From NCBI GenBank assembly GCA_013152085.1, contig JAADHC010000022.1, positions 1-64,000 of the forward strand: DNA of 64,000 nucleotides, written 5' to 3'. Below the pieces are notes generated by a model that did no database searches, was not told where the DNA came from, and saw only the letters and a program-made list of their open reading frames with translations. This document shows, piece after piece, positions 43,434 through 52,828 of the stretch. Every line of letters starts with the position of its first letter. Positions within the stretch are counted from its first letter, which is position 1. The position numbers were made by a program, and so were the translations under genes. Source of the stretch: Chlorobiota bacterium. GTDB lineage: Bacteria; Bacteroidota; Bacteroidia; Bacteroidales; VadinHA17.

Positions 43434-44708
43434 ATGTCTGAAATCACCAGCGGATACCTGAATATGGAACTCTTGCGCTTTACCACGGCGGGAAGTGTGG
43501 ATGACGGAAAAAGTACATTGATCGGTCGCCTGCTGTATGACAGTAAGGCGATCTTCGAGGACCAGATGGAGGCGATCGAACGGGCCAGCGAACGTAGTGG
43601 CGGGGAAGAAGTAAACCTGGCCCTCCTGACCGACGGACTTCGTGCAGAGCGTGAACAGGGGATTACCATTGATGTAGCTTACCGTTATTTTGCCACACCC
43701 CGCCGGAAATTTATCATTGCCGATACTCCGGGGCATGTGCAGTATACCCGGAATATGGTTACCGGTGCTTCGACCGCCAATATGGCGCTGATCCTCGTGG
43801 ATGCCCGTAACGGTGTGCTGGAGCAAACCATACGCCATGCTTATATCGCTTCCCTGTTACAGATACCGCACATTGTTGTGTGTGTGAACAAAATGGACCT
43901 GATGGATTACAGCGAATCCGTTTTTAATGAAATCCAGCAACAATTCCGCGACCTGGCCGGGAAACTCGACGTTAAGGATGTCAGGTTTGTCCCGATCAGT
44001 GCCAAATATGGGGACAATGTTGTGGACCGGTCGAAAAATATGTCCTGGTACGAAGGTTCTACCCTGATTTACCTGCTCGAAACCATCCATATACGGAACG
44101 ATTATAACCATACCATTCAGCGTTTTCCCGTACAGTATGTTATCCGGCCCCAGAGTGACAAATACCATGACTTCAGGGGTTATGCCGGACGAATTGCCAG
44201 TGGTGTGTTTAAGACCGGCGACCGGGTGAAAATACTGCCATCAGGCCTGACATCACAGGTAAAAACCATTGAAATTATGGATAAAAAGCTGGATCAGGCT
44301 TATGCACCGCAGTCGGTTGTCATGACCCTCGAAGATGATATCGATATCAGCCGGGGAGATATGATCGTCGGGGAAAATAAATCTCCCGAAGTAAATCAGG
44401 ATGTGGATATTATGCTTTGCTGGCTTAATGAAAAACCCATGAACCTGGGCGGAAAATACTGGCTGAAACATACTACCAGCGATGTGCGATGTATGATCAC
44501 TGACCTGAAATATAAAATAGACATCAATTCCCTGAACAAGAATTATGACGATAAGGGTATCGGCTTGAACGAGATCGGACGTGTCAGCCTTAAAACCACC
44601 AAACCCTTATTATATGACGCTTACCACCTGAACAGGGTTACCGGCAGCCTTATCCTGATCGACGAAGCTACCAATAATACAGTCGGGGCCGGGATGATTA
44701 TAGAGTAA
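43434..44708 (+). CDS. cysN: Sulfate adenylyltransferase large subunit (GTPase)
   Basis: CysN is the EF-Tu-like GTPase that drives APS formation by CysD. The 424-residue protein has the G1 motif GSVDDGKSTL, the switch region EREQGITIDVAYRYF, DTPGH (G3) and NKMDL (G4), and two beta-barrel domains from about residue 225 on. The length is that of CysN alone. There is no fused CysC kinase domain, which is found in many other bacteria. It ends 61 bases from the convergent Nudix gene. Confidence 0.95.
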   Translation: MSEITSGYLNMELLRFTTAGSVDDGKSTLIGRLLYDSKAIFEDQMEAIERASERSGGEEVNLALLTDGLRAEREQGITIDVAYRYFATPRRKFIIADTPGHVQYTRNMVTGASTANMALILVDARNGVLEQTIRHAYIASLLQIPHIVVCVNKMDLMDYSESVFNEIQQQFRDLAGKLDVKDVRFVPISAKYGDNVVDRSKNMSWYEGSTLIYLLETIHIRNDYNHTIQRFPVQYVIRPQSDKYHDFRGYAGRIASGVFKTGDRVKILPSGLTSQVKTIEIMDKKLDQAYAPQSVVMTLEDDIDISRGDMIVGENKSPEVNQDVDIMLCWLNEKPMNLGGKYWLKHTTSDVRCMITDLKYKIDINSLNKNYDDKGIGLNEIGRVSLKTTKPLLYDAYHLNRVTGSLILIDEATNNTVGAGMIIE

Positions 44709-44769
44709 AAATACTATTAACAATCAGCTTATCTGTGGGCGTGTATGGCAACACGCTCTAACGGAAGTT

Positions 44770-45204
44770 TCATTTATCCGGAAGCATCGCCATTACATCC
44801 GCAATAATTTCTTCATGATCAAATGCCAGCGGGGGAAGTTCTGAAAAGTTGAACCACTTTGCTTCAGCTGCATCATCACCGTGAACGGGTTCTGTGTCAC
44901 ATTTGTTTACTATGGTAAGGAAGGCAGCAGAGATCGTACGTCCCCGGGGGTCACGATCCGGTTTGTCATACAATCCGATAAATCGGAACTTGTCTGCAAA
45001 GATGCCGGTTTCTTCAGCCAGCTCCCGTTTTACGGCCTCTGTTATGCGTTCCTCCGGTTCAAGAAAACCACCCGGAAGTGCCCACATACCACGGAAAGGT
45101 TCTCTGCCGCGTCTGATTAAAAGAATGTACAGGTCTTCATAACGTTCACACAGGACAACAGCATCTACGGTAAAAGCAGGTCGTGGATATTTATAGGTGT
45201 ACAT
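44770..45204 (-). CDS. Nudix hydrolase
   Basis: The 144-residue protein starts MYTYKYPRPAFTVDAVVLCE and carries a full Nudix box at about residues 44-66 (G, five residues, E, seven residues, RELAEETG). The metal-binding glutamates are therefore present. Proteins of this type in Bacteroidota are related to ADP-ribose pyrophosphatases and to NrtR-like Nudix domains, but no DNA-binding tail is present here. The substrate is unknown. It is the last of three closely packed minus-strand genes, one base after the small membrane protein. Confidence 0.88.
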   Translation of the reverse strand: MYTYKYPRPAFTVDAVVLCERYEDLYILLIRRGREPFRGMWALPGGFLEPEERITEAVKRELAEETGIFADKFRFIGLYDKPDRDPRGRTISAAFLTIVNKCDTEPVHGDDAAEAKWFNFSELPPLAFDHEEIIADVMAMLPDK

Positions 45205-45205
45205 A

Positions 45206-45379
45206 CTATCGATCGGCTTTAAAATAACGGTGACGGCGGTCGATCCTTTTTCTGCGGGTGCGGATTCTTATGAAAACATAAAGAATAAGCAGTACAGCCG
45301 TTACCGCCAGAAGAACCATTACCGGCCTGAAAGATCGGGCTAAAGCCTGAATATTGTTATGGGTTGTGTCAGGTATCAT
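45206..45379 (-). CDS. Small single-span membrane protein, 57 residues
   Basis: The frame begins with ATG at 45379 and encodes a polar N-terminus (MIPDTTHNNIQALARSFRP). One hydrophobic segment follows (about residues 21-37, VLLAVTAVLLILYVFI), then a strongly basic tail with RIRTRRKRIDRRHRY. It overlaps the end of the NlpC/P60 gene by 11 bases and stops one base before the Nudix start, so it is probably translated by coupling. The pattern fits an inner-membrane protein with the basic end in the cytoplasm. No family was recognised. The call rests on the reading frame, the tight packing and the membrane pattern. Confidence 0.6.
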   Translation of the reverse strand: MIPDTTHNNIQALARSFRPVMVLLAVTAVLLILYVFIRIRTRRKRIDRRHRYFKADR

Positions 45380-46166
45380 GAATCATACGTTTAATGATAC
45401 GTAATGTATGGCTGTATAAACGGGTTTCATGGTTGTAAATTCCCTGTGGATCCAGCGTGTCCATTCTTACCCCTCCTGAGGCGTGGATAATCTCATGATG
45501 TGCTGTTATGATACCCGTATGGCTAATATCTTCTTCCTTTCCGTTACTGAAAAAAGCCAGGTCTCCCGGAAGAACATCGTGAAGAAAATGAATATCCATA
45601 CCGGATTCGGCTTGTGTGGAAATATCCCTGGCCATGGCAACACCGGCAATGCGGAAAACGGTTTGTACCAAACCCGTTTCGTCGAATCCGGCCGATGAAA
45701 TCCCGCCCCAGAGGTAAGGAACCCCGATAAATGACCGGGCAACCCGAATAATGGTTTCCCGGATTTGTCGGACAGGGAATGGATTAACTTTTCCACCATC
45801 CAGGATCCACTTTTTTCCATTTACGAAGAATGTCTGATCCTGTTTTTCCCATTTTATAAGTCGTGTTCCTTCGTACAGTTGAAGCGGTGGAGTATCATTT
45901 CCGCCAGGTTTTGCAACAGCCCTTTGTGAAAGGATATTTTCGGGCAAAGGACCGGGCTGATCCGTAGCTCCGGCAATGCTGAAATATTTTTCTTCCAGCC
46001 AGCCGCTGTTTCCATCGTACAATACTTTTACCCGGTACCAATGCATAACCTGTTGCTCTATAACTACCGGTTCACCGAAAAAGATTTGTGAGATCATTTC
46101 GCTCCGGTGGGCAGGTTCTTTACGCAATGGAGCAAGAGATTGAATGATTATACCGTAATTACTCAT
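45369..46166 (-). CDS. SH3 / NlpC-P60 protein lacking the catalytic cysteine
   Basis: The 265-residue protein has bacterial SH3-like regions in its first half (about 1-125, including WYRVKVLYDGNSGWLEEKY) and an NlpC/P60 domain in the second (about 135-265). Members cleave peptides of the cell wall with a Cys-His pair in a GxDCSG context. Here the motif reads PYLWGGISSAGFDETGLVQ, with Glu163 where the nucleophilic Cys belongs. The His in EDISHTGIIT is kept. The codon is GAA, so one base change cannot explain it. No signal peptide is visible, so it may be cytoplasmic. It may bind rather than cut peptides. It heads a three-gene set. Confidence 0.8.
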   Translation of the reverse strand: MSNYGIIIQSLAPLRKEPAHRSEMISQIFFGEPVVIEQQVMHWYRVKVLYDGNSGWLEEKYFSIAGATDQPGPLPENILSQRAVAKPGGNDTPPLQLYEGTRLIKWEKQDQTFFVNGKKWILDGGKVNPFPVRQIRETIIRVARSFIGVPYLWGGISSAGFDETGLVQTVFRIAGVAMARDISTQAESGMDIHFLHDVLPGDLAFFSNGKEEDISHTGIITAHHEIIHASGGVRMDTLDPQGIYNHETRLYSHTLRIIKRMIHDT

Positions 46167-46350
46167 TTCCGGTTACCGCTTTAAAAAAAATATAAATAAC
46201 AGAGGTTCTCATATATTCTCATACATCAAAGGTAATAAATCCCGAACTTCAGGCTTCAATTTTCGAATAATTTGCAAATCCCGGTACTACAAAACCCTAC
46301 CATACCAAACTGTTTTTCGGGTAGCTAAACAGGGCTTTATAATTTTTTTC

Positions 46351-46358
46351 TAACTTTG
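46351..46358 (+). promoter_or_regulatory. Candidate -7 element for the PgpH-like gene
   Basis: TAACTTTG matches TAnnTTTG and lies 42 bases before the ATG at 46401. No -33 TTTG is seen at the usual distance. Confidence 0.4.
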
Positions 46359-46400
46359 GCGCAGTGAACCAACCGGTTCATTTTGTAAATTATCCGATCC

Positions 46401-48548
46401 ATGAAAGAGGTTATCAAATTTGTCCGTGAGCACAGTAAGGGTATTCTTCGCATCATCTACCTGCTGGCAACGATAGCCATTATTACATATATCTATCCCA
46501 GAGAGGGAAAATTCAGATATGAATTTCAGAAAGGGAAACCATGGTTACATGAAGATCTCTATGCTCCTTATGATTTTCCGGTATACAAAACTGATGTGGA
46601 GTTGCAGAAGGAGCGGGACAGTCTCCTGCAGGATTTCAAACCCTATTTTCGACTGGATACCAATATCAGGAATGTTCAGATAGCAAAGATGGATGAGGAT
46701 TTTACTTCCCGGTGGAAGCAGTATCTGAAACAAAAATATAAGATCAAAACCGAACCTGCCGGGAAAACATGGCGTGAAAGACGCCTGATCGCAGAAAAAA
46801 AACGGTTGGAAGGGGATATTTATAAATGGTTTCAGCAGATTTATGATCAGGGAGTTGTTCAGGTTCAGGATGTTTTTACCATGGACGAAAACCCTTCGGC
46901 AGAGGTGGTGATCCTCAGGGGAAATCTTGCTGAGGAAACCGATACGTCTCATATTTTTACGCTTCGTTCTGCTTATCTGTTCCTGCAGAATCATATTCAA
47001 GGGTATGATCTTTCTACCTATGCCGATCCTTCCGGGATTCATGATTTGCTTTCCAGCCTGGATCTGAATAGTTATGTCAGGGCTAATCTGGAATACGATC
47101 CCGAGACTTCTGAACGGGTCAGGGAAGATATGGTTTCCGGCCTCTCACTGACACGTGGGATGGTTCAGCAGGGAGAGCGTATAATCTCCAAAGGGGAGAT
47201 TGTGGACAGTCAGACCTTTCAAATCCTCGAGTCTCTGAAAATCGAATATGAAAAACGTGTAGGCAGTGCAGCCAACAGTGCCCTGCTGATCCTGGGCCAG
47301 GTAATCCTGATCGGTGTTCTCATGATTATGCTGTTCCTTTTCCTGATGTATTTCAGAAAACCGTTATTTGTCCATACCAAGGATTTGTTGTTCCTCTTTT
47401 TTATGATCATCCTGTTTGTGGGTATTTCCCGGTTGATCATTATGGCTCCATCGATTAGTTATTACGTTATTCCCCTGGCTATTGTGCCGATCATTATCCG
47501 GACATTCTATGATGCCCGGTTAGCCCTGTTTGTTCATTTGGTCATTGTTTTACTCGTGGGTTTTCTTGCTCCCAATTCGTATGAATTCGTTATTATGAAC
47601 ATGATCGCCGGACTTATGGCTATTTATTCCCTGACCAATATCTACCGCAGAAACAAGTTTATTATGGCTTCGGTGATGGCTTTTACCGGTTATGTTGTCG
47701 TCTTCTTTGCCAATACATTGGTACAGGAGGGAACTTTGCAAAATATGAACTGGACCAGTTACGTATGGTTTGCCGGAAATGGCTTCCTGGTCTTGCTTTC
47801 CTTCCCGCTGATCTATATTTTCGAAAAAACCTTTGGGTTTCTTTCCGATGCCACACTGGTTGAGTTGGCGGATACAAACCAGCCCCTGCTTCGGAAACTG
47901 GCTGAAAAAGCACCGGGGACCTTCCAGCATGTATTACAGGTTGCCAATCTTGCCGAAGAAGCCGCCAGGGTTATCGGTGGCCACCAATTGCTGATTCGTA
48001 CAGGAGCACTGTATCATGATCTTGGGAAGATGGAAGAACCGATTTATTTTATAGAGAATCAAACGGAAGGGTTTAACCCCCATGATCAGCTTTCTTTTAA
48101 GGAAAGTGCCGTAATCATCATCAGGCATGTAGAAAAAGGGATGGAGATTGCAGAAAAACACAATCTGCCCAGACAGATCATAGATTTTATACGTACACAC
48201 CATGGCACAACCAAGGTACAGTTTTTTTACAGGTCCTATATGAATAAATTTCCTGACGAAACGGTGGATGAAAACGACTTTACCTATCCCGGCCCTAAGC
48301 CTTTTACCAAAGAAACGGCTATTCTCATGATGGCCGACTCGGTTGAAGCTGCTTCCAGAAGCCTGAAGGAATATTCGGATACGCGCCTGGATCAGCTTGT
48401 TGAAGACATTATCGAAGAGCAGCTAAAAGATGGTCAGTTTGTTAATGCTCCCATTACATTTAAGGATATTTATATCACAAAGGAAATCTTTAAGAAAAGG
48501 CTGAAAACCATTTACCATGCCAGGATCGCCTATCCGGTAAAAAGATAA
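46401..48548 (+). CDS. 7TM-HD phosphohydrolase, PgpH family (putative c-di-AMP phosphodiesterase)
   Basis: The 715-residue membrane protein has one N-terminal span (about 15-33), an extracytoplasmic region (about 35-290, 7TMR-HDED type), seven spans (about 295-480), and a cytoplasmic HD domain (about 500-700). Metal-binding residues are visible in FQHVLQVANLAEEAA, ALYHDLGKM and FIRTHHGT. PgpH-type proteins degrade the second messenger c-di-AMP to pApA. Known activity in relatives supports that role, but it is inferred here. It converges with the lolA-like gene, leaving eight bases between stops. Confidence 0.88.
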   Translation: MKEVIKFVREHSKGILRIIYLLATIAIITYIYPREGKFRYEFQKGKPWLHEDLYAPYDFPVYKTDVELQKERDSLLQDFKPYFRLDTNIRNVQIAKMDEDFTSRWKQYLKQKYKIKTEPAGKTWRERRLIAEKKRLEGDIYKWFQQIYDQGVVQVQDVFTMDENPSAEVVILRGNLAEETDTSHIFTLRSAYLFLQNHIQGYDLSTYADPSGIHDLLSSLDLNSYVRANLEYDPETSERVREDMVSGLSLTRGMVQQGERIISKGEIVDSQTFQILESLKIEYEKRVGSAANSALLILGQVILIGVLMIMLFLFLMYFRKPLFVHTKDLLFLFFMIILFVGISRLIIMAPSISYYVIPLAIVPIIIRTFYDARLALFVHLVIVLLVGFLAPNSYEFVIMNMIAGLMAIYSLTNIYRRNKFIMASVMAFTGYVVVFFANTLVQEGTLQNMNWTSYVWFAGNGFLVLLSFPLIYIFEKTFGFLSDATLVELADTNQPLLRKLAEKAPGTFQHVLQVANLAEEAARVIGGHQLLIRTGALYHDLGKMEEPIYFIENQTEGFNPHDQLSFKESAVIIIRHVEKGMEIAEKHNLPRQIIDFIRTHHGTTKVQFFYRSYMNKFPDETVDENDFTYPGPKPFTKETAILMMADSVEAASRSLKEYSDTRLDQLVEDIIEEQLKDGQFVNAPITFKDIYITKEIFKKRLKTIYHARIAYPVKR

Positions 48549-48556
48549 TACCTGAA

Positions 48557-49216
48557 TTACATATCACGCAGATCAATGATCTCGGTGTCGGGATGATCTG
48601 CAGGATTAAAGGTGAAATATCCGGGAGAAACCTTGATGTTGGGTTCTGTCTTTTCAATACGGAGGATATAATGAGTGCCGTTCTTGCCGAAGTAGTGGGC
48701 AGAATGGAGGACCATTTGTTTCTCATCCACCTGCAGGCGGATACGGGAATAGCTTTCTGCCAGGTCAACAGGATAAAGATCAATGACAAGCAGTGATTTT
48801 CCGCCGACCGTTTGTTTATCTACATAATGATATTTAAACCTCTGTTTGAAGTTTGTAAAAAGTTGTCCCGGATCCGTGAAAAAAGAATGATCCTCGGGAT
48901 CGGGGTTGGTAATATTAACTTCATCAGCATCCGGAAGATAATTCCATAGGGTTTGCCCATCGAAGATAATTTCCGAGTCTTCGGTTTTTAACAGGTATTT
49001 CTTACCATATAAAACAAGGGATCCTTTGTAACTGCTTTCAGAATTGTCCTGAAGGTTTATGGTTGTGAAAGTGAAGGTGAGCCGGAAAGGTTCAATACTG
49101 TGTGTTTTTTCAGCTACGGCATCCAGATATTGCTCTGCTACAGGATCTTCCTGAGCCCGGGTTGTAAATATGCTCACAGTAGCCAGAATCATCCAAGCAA
49201 AGAGTCGTTTTTTCAT
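48557..49216 (-). CDS. LolA-like periplasmic lipoprotein carrier
   Basis: The 219-residue protein has a signal peptide (to about residue 21, TTRAQED) and the open half-barrel pattern of the LolA family, for example LTFTFTTINLQDNSE, KGSLVLYGKKYLL and IRLQVDEKQMVLHS. LolA carries lipoproteins from the inner to the outer membrane. It lies 22 bases downstream of ftsK on the same strand, a pairing common in this phylum. Because Bacteroidota often encode several LolA-like proteins, a role as the main carrier is likely but not certain. Confidence 0.82.
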   Translation of the reverse strand: MKKRLFAWMILATVSIFTTRAQEDPVAEQYLDAVAEKTHSIEPFRLTFTFTTINLQDNSESSYKGSLVLYGKKYLLKTEDSEIIFDGQTLWNYLPDADEVNITNPDPEDHSFFTDPGQLFTNFKQRFKYHYVDKQTVGGKSLLVIDLYPVDLAESYSRIRLQVDEKQMVLHSAHYFGKNGTHYILRIEKTEPNIKVSPGYFTFNPADHPDTEIIDLRDM

Positions 49217-49238
49217 TATTCCCGGTTTGATTATATGA

Positions 49239-51581
49239 TTACTGATCCAGATTGCGCAAAAACTGTTCCAGAGCGTATTCGTCAGGGATCAATACATGCC
49301 GGGCCTTGCTGCCTTCAAAGGGGCCGACGATGCCAGCTGTTTCAAGCTGGTCGATGATCCGTCCGGCACGGTTATATCCTATGGACAGTTTCCGCTGGAT
49401 GAGAGATGTAGAACCCTGCTGATGCAGGACTACAAGGCGGGCAGCTTCTTCAAATAACGAATCTTTCTGCCGTGGATCAAAGTCAGAGGGTTCACCGTTA
49501 TCCTCTGAACTGTATTCGGGAAGCATAAATGCGGTAGGATAACCCTGCTGTCCGGCGATGAATTCGGTAATACCGTCAATTTCGCCGGTATCGATAAAGG
49601 CACATTGAACACGAATCAGGTCGCTTCCGGAACTGATCAGCATGTCTCCACGACCGACAAGCTGGTTTGCTCCCGTGCTGTCCAGAATCGTTCTCGAATC
49701 GATCATTGAAGTAACCTTAAAAGCAATCCTTGCCGGGAAATTTGCTTTGATAACACCGGTGATAATGTTGGTTGTCGGTCTCTGGGTGGCAATAACCAGG
49801 TGAATACCGATAGCCCGTGCCAACTGTGCCAAACGTGCCAGGGGTGTTTCTACCTCACGTCCTGCGGTCATGATCAGGTCTGCAAATTCATCAATAATCA
49901 AAACAATATAAGGAAGATAACGATGCCCTTTTTCCGGATTCAGCCGGCGGCCGGTAAATTTCTCGTTGTATTCATGGATATTCCTTACATGTGCGGCCTT
50001 CAGGAGATCATACCGTTGATCCATCTCTATGGTCAGGGCATTGAGCGTATTGATTACTTTCTGTGTGTCTGTTATAATGGCTTCTTCGGTATCCGGAAGT
50101 CTGGCAAGGAAATGTTTTTCGAGTTTGGTATATAGAGTAAGTTCAACTTTTTTTGGGTCGATCAATACAAACTTTAATTCCGCAGGATGTTTCTTGTACA
50201 AAAGTGAGGTAATGATCGCATTCAGCCCGACAGATTTTCCCTGACCGGTAGCACCGGCAACCAGAAGGTGCGGCATCCTGACCAGATCGAAAATATATGC
50301 TTCATTTGATATTGTACGTCCTAATGCAACGGGTAGTTCAAACTTCGCTTCCTGAAACTTTTTAGAGGTAATCATTGACTTCAAAGACACAATCTCAGGA
50401 TGCTGGTTAGGGACTTCGATACCTATGGTTCCGCGACCCGGTATGGGAGCAATGATCCGTATGCCCAGGGCAGAAAGACTCAATGCGATGTCATCCTCCA
50501 GATTCTTGATTTTGGATATCCGGATACCGGGAGCAGGGACGATCTCATACAACGTGACGGTCGGGCCGATGGTGGCTTTGATCTTATCAATCTGGATTTT
50601 GTAATTTCCCAGGGTTTCGACAATTCTGTTTTTATTGCTGATCAGTTCTTCCTGGCTGACTTTGGAGTTTCCCGTTTCATGATCATGTAATAGCGATACC
50701 GGCGGAAACCGGTAACCGGAAAGATCAAGCTTGGGATCATATTTCTCCTGTTGAGATTTGATCTCCTTGTCAGATAACTGGTCTTCCTTACGGTTTTTTT
50801 GTTCAACCGTGAGAATTACATCGTCGTTGGATTCCGGGATTATCCTTTTTTCATTAAAGTCTGGTTTAACAGAGATTGTTTCAGGTTGAGGTTCGTTTCC
50901 GGGTTCAGTATATTCCGTATCCGGATGCACTTGTGAAAAGGGGACAGATCCTTCCACAACATCTGAAGTGTTTTTTTCCTTTTTAAGATGAAATCGGATA
51001 TGGAAAACCGGAATACGGAAAAAGAAAACAAAAAAAGTCAGTAAGAGCAGGAGAAGGAATAAGCCTGTTCCCAGTTTACCCAGAATGCCATTCAGCCACT
51101 GAATCATATAGAAACCATGTCCGCCACCCGGTCCGCTGCCCAACCATCCATGAAAACTGCCAAACAGATAAGCCAGAGATAAAGAACCCAAAATGGTAAA
51201 AATGGTCAGCAACCAGAAAACCTTTCCCGGAGGAGCCAGCCGAATCCGGAACATATGCAGACCCACATATATTAAAAACAAAGGGACAGAGAATGAGAAA
51301 ATGCCGAACCATTTATCCATAAATAACATCGAGAAGTATGCACCAAACTTTCCTGCCCAGTTTTCTACAATGATATCAGGTCGCGAGAGTACATGTGAAC
51401 TTTCAAAACTCTGGTCTGTTTTCCAGGTAAAAAAATACGAGATAAAAGCAAAAGTCAGGTAAATACCTAAAAGAATCAGGAATGTGGCTGTAATAAAACG
51501 TATCCTGTCATCGGTAAAAGGTTTGAAACCTTTTATTGAATGTGTCTTCTTTTTTGTAATGTTTTTCCGGGTTTGCTTCAT
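49239..51581 (-). CDS. ftsK: FtsK/SpoIIIE-type DNA translocase
   Basis: FtsK pumps chromosomal DNA through the closing septum and helps resolve dimers. The 780-residue protein has about four membrane spans in residues 25-200 and a charged linker (about 200-290). The alpha/beta motor spans about 300-690, with Walker A GATGQGKSVGLNAI, Walker B LIIDEFADL, and IATQRPTTNIITGVIKANFP. The C-terminal winged-helix gamma domain (about 715-780, STSLIQRKLSIGYNRAGRII) reads oriented DNA motifs. The length is normal for the phylum. It is followed by the lolA-like gene. Confidence 0.94.
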   Translation of the reverse strand: MKQTRKNITKKKTHSIKGFKPFTDDRIRFITATFLILLGIYLTFAFISYFFTWKTDQSFESSHVLSRPDIIVENWAGKFGAYFSMLFMDKWFGIFSFSVPLFLIYVGLHMFRIRLAPPGKVFWLLTIFTILGSLSLAYLFGSFHGWLGSGPGGGHGFYMIQWLNGILGKLGTGLFLLLLLLTFFVFFFRIPVFHIRFHLKKEKNTSDVVEGSVPFSQVHPDTEYTEPGNEPQPETISVKPDFNEKRIIPESNDDVILTVEQKNRKEDQLSDKEIKSQQEKYDPKLDLSGYRFPPVSLLHDHETGNSKVSQEELISNKNRIVETLGNYKIQIDKIKATIGPTVTLYEIVPAPGIRISKIKNLEDDIALSLSALGIRIIAPIPGRGTIGIEVPNQHPEIVSLKSMITSKKFQEAKFELPVALGRTISNEAYIFDLVRMPHLLVAGATGQGKSVGLNAIITSLLYKKHPAELKFVLIDPKKVELTLYTKLEKHFLARLPDTEEAIITDTQKVINTLNALTIEMDQRYDLLKAAHVRNIHEYNEKFTGRRLNPEKGHRYLPYIVLIIDEFADLIMTAGREVETPLARLAQLARAIGIHLVIATQRPTTNIITGVIKANFPARIAFKVTSMIDSRTILDSTGANQLVGRGDMLISSGSDLIRVQCAFIDTGEIDGITEFIAGQQGYPTAFMLPEYSSEDNGEPSDFDPRQKDSLFEEAARLVVLHQQGSTSLIQRKLSIGYNRAGRIIDQLETAGIVGPFEGSKARHVLIPDEYALEQFLRNLDQ

Positions 51582-51791
51582 AATGCAAATCTAATCAATC
51601 CCTCCGGGTTATAAAAACAGCATGGCCTGCTTTCAGGCGCAAAAGGTATGCTATTATGACCGGAGTACGACATAATAGTCCTTTGATATACAAATATTTA
51701 TATGTTATTCCGTTGTGAATTCCCGGTGTCTGCGTCTTTGTAGCTTTCAGCATTTTATTGTATACCTCCAGGGCACAAAGAAAAAGACAAA

Positions 51792-52478
51792 CTATTCCAT
51801 CAGTTTATCAAGAATTTCTTCCATTTGTTGCCGTGATATCCTTTGATATCCTTTTCTGGGTTCAAAATGGCCGTCATCAATATCTTTAAAATAGACACCC
51901 TCGGCCAACAGTTTCATTTTGAGTTTGCTGACATCAAGGTAAAATTCGAGAAGAATCCCGTTAATATCACTGTAAGGTGTTGCCCGGTTTGGGTTTTCGA
52001 CCTTTATGGCTGAAGTATAGTAAATAGGAATGGGAATATCCTGATCAGGTAATTTTACAAAGGCTTCTTTTGCTTCATAGCCACAAAGCTCCTTTGTACT
52101 GTTTACGTATTTTACATCCAGCTTCGCAATTGTTCCGAACCCTACGGCCGGTTCGTTAAAATCACCCTGGTAATAAAACTTTTTGTCCAGAATACTCAGA
52201 TAGGTGATATTGGTTTTTTTCCTTGCATTAATAATATTACTGATATTAAACAGACCGAAAAAACCGTCAATTTCCATATCAATATTGTCATCTTTAAACC
52301 GGACGATTAATTTTTTAGGCAAAAGATCTGTTGTGAACTTTTCAAGATCATTCTGGACGTAAGTTATATTGTAAACGATTTCGCCTTCCTGTTCCTGCTT
52401 AATCGATGATTTCTGACATGCCGATAGCCATAGCAATACAGCAAGAAGAAAAAGTATATGTCCTTCTTTTATGTTCAT
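51792..52478 (-). CDS. Lipoprotein of unknown function
   Basis: The protein has 228 residues from ATG 52478; a GTG three codons upstream also opens the frame. It has the signal peptide LFLLAVLLWLSAC with a lipobox Cys. The mature part is predicted to be beta-rich (EGEIVYNITYVQND, KLIVRFKDDNIDMEI, FYYQGDF, GILLEFYLDVSKLKMKLLA). This resembles GLPGLI- or LolA-like half-barrels, but no family could be fixed. It lies upstream of ftsK on the same strand with a 210-base gap and is divergent from the carbamate kinase gene. Confidence 0.75.
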   Translation of the reverse strand: MNIKEGHILFLLAVLLWLSACQKSSIKQEQEGEIVYNITYVQNDLEKFTTDLLPKKLIVRFKDDNIDMEIDGFFGLFNISNIINARKKTNITYLSILDKKFYYQGDFNEPAVGFGTIAKLDVKYVNSTKELCGYEAKEAFVKLPDQDIPIPIYYTSAIKVENPNRATPYSDINGILLEFYLDVSKLKMKLLAEGVYFKDIDDGHFEPRKGYQRISRQQMEEILDKLME

Positions 52479-52819
52479 ACTTGTCACGAAGATATTAAAG
52501 ATATAAAATTATCTCTAATACTTTCTTTTTTTTTTAGTCTAATAATAGTGCACTAAGGTTGCTTTGAAATTAAAAGATATCTGAGGAAAGTTATAAATTA
52601 ATGAATATTAACTATTTATCTTGTTATTTACCAAAGTTAAGTTTTTGTTATTGTTCCCTGATATATTTTATAAATTTAAACGGTTGAAATCATGGGCGTT
52701 GATTTGCCGGTTGGTTTTAACCTTCATCTGAAGCGGTGTGCCAAGTAACATAAATGCGGTATTATACTTTTTTCTGTCGAAGACGAAAAAATCTTAGTTT
52801 TGTAATTCATTAAAGGAAT
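52479..52819. other. Divergent AT-rich promoter region, no gene seen
   Basis: Between the lipoprotein and carbamate kinase starts this stretch carries CAAAGTTA at 52632-52639 (TAACTTTG on the minus strand, a -7 match for the lipoprotein) and TAGTTTTG at 52795-52802 for arcC. Nothing else was recognised. Confidence 0.5.
52795..52802 (+). promoter_or_regulatory. arcC -7 promoter element
   Basis: TAGTTTTG matches TAnnTTTG. A T-run without the G lies at the -33 distance (52768-52773). The arcC start codons at 52820 and 52829 follow closely. Confidence 0.5.
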
Positions 52820-52828
52820 ATGCTGTTT

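Noticed and set aside
44736-44757. Hairpin GCGTGT/ACACGC between the convergent cysN and Nudix genes as a terminator
   Set aside because: The stem is only six pairs and no T-run follows on either strand, so it cannot be supported as a terminator.
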